Positions 59,102 to 64,000 of a stretch of DNA of 64,000 bases are shown here, one piece after another. The notes below the pieces were generated by a model that saw only the letters and a program-made list of their open reading frames with translations, made no database searches and had not been told where the DNA came from. The DNA comes from Brevipalpus yothersi (Eukaryota > Arthropoda > Arachnida > Trombidiformes > Tenuipalpidae), in contig QZCP01000712.1 of assembly GCA_003956705.1 (NCBI GenBank), positions 1 to 64,000 of the forward strand. Direction: 5' to 3'. Positions within the stretch are counted from its first letter, which is position 1; the number at the start of each line of letters is the position of its first letter. Made by a program: the position numbers and the translations under genes.

Positions 59102-61317
59102 CGATGAATGAAGCATGAGAATGTTCAAAACTGTTTGCACATAGCTGATAAAAGATTTCTTTTTTTTCCATTCCTGTTGTGTAAAAACCATCATTTACTC
59201 TTGAATAATTTCATTGAATTAATGAATTTCAGTCTGAATGGTGTAAGAGCAAATGGATCCTCCTCTTATTGGACATATCTACTTCATTCTTTAAACACAG
59301 TTTATCCATCAAGAAAGAGTGAGAAGTGTGACAGTTTTTTCTTCTCAAATGCGGAGAGGAATTGAAATTTGAAGCTGAGAATTTCCATGGAACACCGTTA
59401 CTTGTCCGATGAAATGCTGATAAAATGTAAAAAAGTTACAGACGACGAAATTATGAGGTTCTAATCATCATCATTTACACGTCACATCTGTTAATCTTTT
59501 GTAATTCTTCAATACTTTTATCACAATTTCAGGTATTTGGAGCTCAAAAATTTTTTTTGGAGCGAGTTTGAATCAGTCCAAACATTCACCAGAATCTTCT
59601 AAGATGTCCGTGAAAATTAATCCATCCATCTCTATACCTTATCAGTTTTTTCAAATTCTTTCCCCACAGAGATTGAAAGTGATTCCTATAACTTTAACGT
59701 TATAAAAATCTTTCTCGATCTTCCCTGTTGCTTCATATCACTTTAACCGAGGAATAGTAGTAGTTACGTTGTAACAGTTAGAAGAAATATTTTCCGAAAT
59801 TATCAATAAATTGAGAGAAAAAAATATCTCTTTACGATGAATAAATTGATAATGTTGAATTGAATTCGAGATTAGAAAGAGGAAAAAAAGAAGAGATTGA
59901 ATTGAATTATGTGAAAAATTAATTGCAACAAGATTGAAAAAAAGCTTCTTGACAGCCACCGATCGGAGCGCTGCAATCAGATTACATGTACATGAAAAAA
60001 TCGTGTGCGATTTTTTTATTTAAATCAATTTGGTTTCAATTTCTTCTAATTAAGCCATTCATTTGGGTTTCATTAGTGTGAATTAATTGTATACGATAAT
60101 CTGAGTGTCTATGTCCAGTGTGGTTGAAAATTATTTTGTTTAGTTTATTGAGAATGAATAAAAACAATCATTTGTGATAGAGGGTAAGGTATACCGGAAT
60201 TATCATCATTTGTTGCATGATTTCTTGGTCACAATCCATTCTAGATCCTCTTTCCGAAAAAGGAATCAGATTTAACCATTTCATGTTAAATTTCATTGTA
60301 AATTTGTGGGCAAATTGAAAAATTCCAATAGAAAACTTACCAATTGCCAGCTAAAACTATCTCGTATCGTGTTTATCATGTGTGTGTGCACGTCTATGTG
60401 TGTCAGTCATCGATCGAAAGCTGGTGACATTGAATCGTCGATTGAGTAATCAGCTCCATAGACGTATGAATATTCAAGAGAGCCTCTATACTTCTTTAAT
60501 CTGCATATCAAATAGAAATTCCATGTCTCCACCAATCGGCTAGTCCATGAAAGTGTTGCGGATGAAATTTTGAGGATTATCTATGTACATATGCATCTCT
60601 TTGCCTATGAGTTTGATCAGCTTCCTTCCTCCACTTTCTCTTTGCCCCAGAAAAAGCCTTTTCACATGCTGCAATTGAATGTGGAGGAATGTCTCTCTCT
60701 CTCTCTCTCTCCACATATACAATGGTGTGGAACTAATAATAGAGTTTTGAGGAAGGAGATGATGCTGATCAGCCTTGTGTTGCTCATGAATAAGTAGATT
60801 ATTCACTCGATATTGGTCAGCGATAGTGATAGTGACTCCACGATATGACTTGTGTCCTTGGCCAATTCGTCTGACCGAGAAGTCGTTCTTCTTGGAAGCC
60901 CAAGATTCGATGATTTAGGATGTTCATTTCTCCTTTAACTCCTTTATTGGTGACTTCCTCTCTTCAATTATCTCAATTGATCTCTTATCAAAAAGCATTC
61001 CTCTTCCTTTTTATTTGAGTGTTAATCTTCCGGAGCAATCCTTGTCTAGTTTCTTCGATTGTTTTCTTGAATTTTTGTGAGAATCAAGAATTTCATTTCC
61101 TGTCATTTTCTTTTAAGTCAGGATTGGAGTTCCGATCTTTCATAAAGGAAATCATCAAGTGAGTATTACTTAATATTGTAAAAACTTCCAGACAATCTCA
61201 ACATTCTCACATTATCTATGATTGGAAGATAACACTCCTCTTTTTTTTACTAGGGGGCTCGTTCTATGAGCTTGAATCATTCAAACAACAACTGATCCAT
61301 TATCATCATCAGCAGAT
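59102..61317. other. 2.2 kb intergenic stretch
   Basis: AT-rich DNA with a short CT run near 60691-60711 and GT-rich DNA near 60378-60402. No exon chain found. The right end should hold the glutamate dehydrogenase promoter. Confidence 0.45.
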
Positions 61318-63490
61318 ATGTTGGGCTCTACCTCTATTCTCAAGGCAATTTCATCTAATCTTTTACCATGTAAATTGAATGGCTCATCATCTATTAGACC
61401 AATCTACAATTTCTTGAATAAAGCTTGGTACTCATCATCAACCTCCACATCCAGTATTCACGAGCCTCATGAAATCCCGGAACATGTTCGTTATGTCGAA
61501 GATAGCCCAGACCCGTCTTTCTTTCACATGGTGGAGTACTTTTATCATCGTGGCTGGCAAGTAGTTGAGGATAAACTTGTTGAAGAGTGGAAAAGTAAAC
61601 TTTCAGAAGATGAAAAGCGAAGAAGAGTCCGAGGATATCTTAACATCATCGGACCATGTCACGCAGTGATCGAAGTTTGCTTCCCTCTCAAGAGAGACAA
61701 TGGAAGTTGGGTAATGATCAATGGATGGCGAGCTCAACACAGTCATCATAGAATGCCATGCAAAGGAGGTAATGTTGGGCCCCAATCTAATGATACCACT
61801 AACCAACTTTTCTGAATTTCTATCACTTCAACATCCGAGCCTCCTCTCTCCCTATCTACACTACTTTATGATTAACATCCGAGCTTATCGCATCGCCTGT
61901 CGATTATTATCAATCTAATCATTACTGATCCCCCCTATCATGATATCCTGACAGGAATTAGATATTCTATGGACGTGAGCTTGGATGAAGTGAAAGCTCT
62001 GTCAGCTCTAATGACTTTCAAGTGTGCTGTTGTTGATGTGCCGTTTGGTGGAGCAAAGGCTGGCTTAAAGATCAATCCAAGAGAGTTTACTGAATTCGAA
62101 TTAGAGAAAATAACAAGAAATTTTGCCCTTCATATATCGAAAAAAGGCTTTCTAGGACCAGGGTTAGATGTACCAGCACCTGATATGGGTACCGGGGAAC
62201 GTGAAATGAGCTGGATCGCTGATACATACGCACAGACAATTGGTCATACAGATATCAACGCACACGCTTGTGTTACCGGTAAACCAATTAATCAGGGTGG
62301 AATTCATGGTAGAATATCAGCCACTGGTCGTGTAAGTGTTTGACCTCGTGTACTGAACCTTAGGGAAATCTCGAATCATATATCATATATATTTTCTTCT
62401 CATGTTCATCAGGGTGTCTTCCACGGTATCGATAACTTCATCAACGAAGCAAGTTTCATGAGTATGGTTGGCACTACTCCTGGTTGGGGTGGAAAAACTT
62501 TCATCATTCAGGGACTTGGTAATGTAGGTCTTCATTCAATGAGATATTTGAATCGTGCCGGTGCACGTTGTATTGGAATTATGGAAGTTGATGGAAGCAT
62601 TTACAATCCCAATGGAATTGATCCTCGAGACTTAGAAGACTGGAAATTGAACAACGGCACCATACTAGGTTTTCCAGGAGCTGAAGAATACAAAGGTGAA
62701 AGTCTTTTGTATGAAACATGCGATATTCTGGTACCAGCAGCTACTGAGAAAGTAATAACTAAGGAGAATGCTCATAAAGTTAACTGTAAGGTAATGGAAC
62801 TGTGTCTACAAAGTTTATGTGTTCTTTCTTAAAAATTTTGACAATTAATCATCACTTTTCCTGTAATCAATCATTTCAGATTCTAGCGGAAGCAGCCAAT
62901 GGGCCAACAACTCCAGCAGCTGATAAGATTTTATTAGATCGGAACATTTTAGTCATTCCTGATCTGTATATCAACGCTGGTGGTGTGACCGTATCTTACT
63001 TTGAGTGGTTGAAAAATCTCAACCATGTGAGTTATGGTCGATTGTTGTTCAAATATGAAAGAGATTCAAATTATCATCTATTAGGTAAGATGAAAAGTGG
63101 ACATTCTTTGCATAAGAACTCCTGTGCTCATCGAAGATTGAATAAATTTTTCAGAAAGTGTCCAAGAATCTCTAGAACGAAGATTCGGCAAAGCCGGTGG
63201 ACGAATTCCTATCGTACCAAGTGAAGCTTTCCAGAAGAAAATAGCCGGTGCTTCAGAAAAAGATATTGTTCATTCTGGACTTGATTATACCATGGAAAGA
63301 TCGGCAAGAGTAAGTTTAAATCCAAAATTAAGAATTCTTTCAAAATAGCTCATTTTGATATTTTCTCCAGCAAATAATGCGAACAGCAATGAAATATAGC
63401 CTTGGATTGGATCTTCGTACTTCGGCATATGTCAACTCGATTGAGAAAATATATAACACTTATAAAGAAGCTGGTTTGACTTTCACCTAA
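61318..63490 (+). CDS. GLUD: Mitochondrial glutamate dehydrogenase
   Basis: Glutamate dehydrogenase converts glutamate to 2-oxoglutarate and ammonia in the mitochondrial matrix. Six exons join in phase: 61318-61768, 61955-62331, 62413-62790, 62880-63084, 63155-63309 and 63371-63490, for 561 residues (human 558). The start (MLGSTSILKAISSNLLPCKL) is rich in Ser/Lys/Leu with no acids, as in a mitochondrial presequence. The substrate site includes HRMPCKGG/IRYS across intron 1 and VVDVPFGGAKAGLKINPREF. The dinucleotide motif is IIQGLGNVGLHSM. The animal-type antenna region is present (YFEWLKNLNHVSYGRL, KYERDSNYHLL, then ESLERRFGKAGGRIPIVPS), which is where GTP and ADP regulation act in animal enzymes. 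It ends AGLTFT, close to the human C-terminus. Confidence 0.97.
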
Positions 63491-63905
63491 ACTCTTGCAG
63501 AGAGGGTTACTCGATTTATCGTATTGACTGAATTATTTTCATGTTCAGTGTTTCTGTGGACTAAGAAAATACTTCTTTTCTCTCTCCTTGCGGAGATTCT
63601 GGAAATTTTAAATTAATCATGTTAATTTGAGCGATAAGATGCACTTATCAACATCTAATAACTTGTTGAGCAATTAGAAAGACAATAAAATAGCTTTTAT
63701 ATGAAATAAAAAAAGAGAATTTTCCCTGAATCTAAACACTTGAACAGTTCAAGTTCAGAGAACTCTGTTGAAAATGAGCATTCCATCATATAACACTTCC
63801 ATAGGGTCACAAGATGTTCTCTCTCGAGTAAAAATATAGCTGTCAATTCTAGAAAAATTTTTAAAGCAATAATTTGCATAAACTTCTGACATGATAACGT
63901 TCCTT
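63491..63905. other. Convergent 3' flanks of GLUD and CELF genes
   Basis: AT-rich spacer between two stop codons, with a polyadenylation signal for the left gene. Confidence 0.5.
63684..63689 (+). terminator. Polyadenylation signal of glutamate dehydrogenase
   Basis: AATAAA about 195 bases after the stop codon at 63490. Confidence 0.5.
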
Positions 63906-64000
63906 CAATATGGTTTGTCCTTTATCTTCTTCAATTGAACTTTTAGACGCTTACTACCAATCTGAAATCCATTCATCGCCTGGATAGCTGTCTGTGCTGA
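63906..64000 (-). CDS. CELF/Bruno RNA-binding protein, C-terminal end (partial)
   Basis: CELF (CUGBP, Bruno) proteins bind GU-rich RNA and control splicing, translation and decay. The last 31 codons are visible: SAQTAIQAMNGFQIGSKRLK, then VQLKKIKDKPY and a stop. This is the end of the third RRM domain (RNP-type strand and the family tail RLKVQLK...PY). The rest of the gene continues beyond the right edge of the window. The short tail after the RRM and the terminal Pro-Tyr are typical of the family. Which CELF paralog it is cannot be told from this piece. Confidence 0.85.

Noticed and set aside
59102..59365. Further FAS-like pieces after the relic
   Set aside because: The open frame there shows no convincing match to the thioesterase end, which already closes at 59101.
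1..64000. CRISPR arrays, bacterial operons, rRNA, tRNA or transposase genes
   Set aside because: None seen by eye; tRNA and small RNA genes would need a dedicated scan to exclude.

Overview
This window is nuclear DNA from an animal. Genes have short introns (mostly about 55-90 bases) with GT-AG borders, the base composition is AT-rich, and most products are animal-wide (CABLES, ARNT, HP1, RYBP, EXT1, beta-sarcoglycan, ITM2, SARAF, CELF). The compact genes, many GA/CT microsatellites and intergenic stretches of 0.3-4.6 kb fit a small arthropod genome. I favour a chelicerate, most likely a mite, but the sequence alone does not prove it. All gene models were built by joining open frames at splice sites and checking that the reading phase holds across every junction.

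Layout. 1-3.8 kb: a GA microsatellite at the edge, a decayed copy of a small cysteine-containing gene, and an unrecognised serine-rich gene (minus). 3.8-7.6 kb: CABLES (plus) facing a small secreted cysteine-containing gene (minus), the intact relative of the decayed copy. 8.1-14 kb: glycerol kinase 5 and ORC3 (both minus). 15.4-19.3 kb: HDDC2, beta-sarcoglycan and RYBP/YAF2 (all plus). 20-23.5 kb: peroxisomal Lon protease LONP2 (minus). 26.5-27.4 kb: a fatty-acid elongase (minus). 31.9-36 kb: SARAF and a membrane-anchored short-chain dehydrogenase (plus), beyond a long gene-poor stretch rich in CT repeats. 37-47 kb: a minus-strand run of lysosomal alpha-mannosidase (with an assembly gap in one intron), RBBP6 and an HP1 protein. 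48-49 kb: ITM2 (plus). 50.3-56.9 kb: ARNT and EXT1 (minus). 57.9-59.1 kb: a decayed fatty acid synthase 3' fragment (plus). 61.3-63.5 kb: mitochondrial glutamate dehydrogenase (plus). The right edge holds the last exon of a CELF RNA-binding protein (minus).

The genes are mostly unrelated housekeeping and developmental genes and do not form one pathway. Loose themes are lipid and peroxisome metabolism (GK5, LONP2, elongase, the FAS relic), chromatin and replication (RYBP, HP1, ORC3) and the secretory/lysosomal system (alpha-mannosidase, EXT1, ITM2, SARAF). I found no multi-gene undescribed system. The best leads are an EXT1 whose second transferase domain has lost its DxD metal motif, a LONP2 ending in an unusual peroxisomal signal, the duplicated and decaying secreted gene, the FAS relic, a foldback repeat and an in-frame 63-base intron in RBBP6, and a 110-base intergenic direct repeat.
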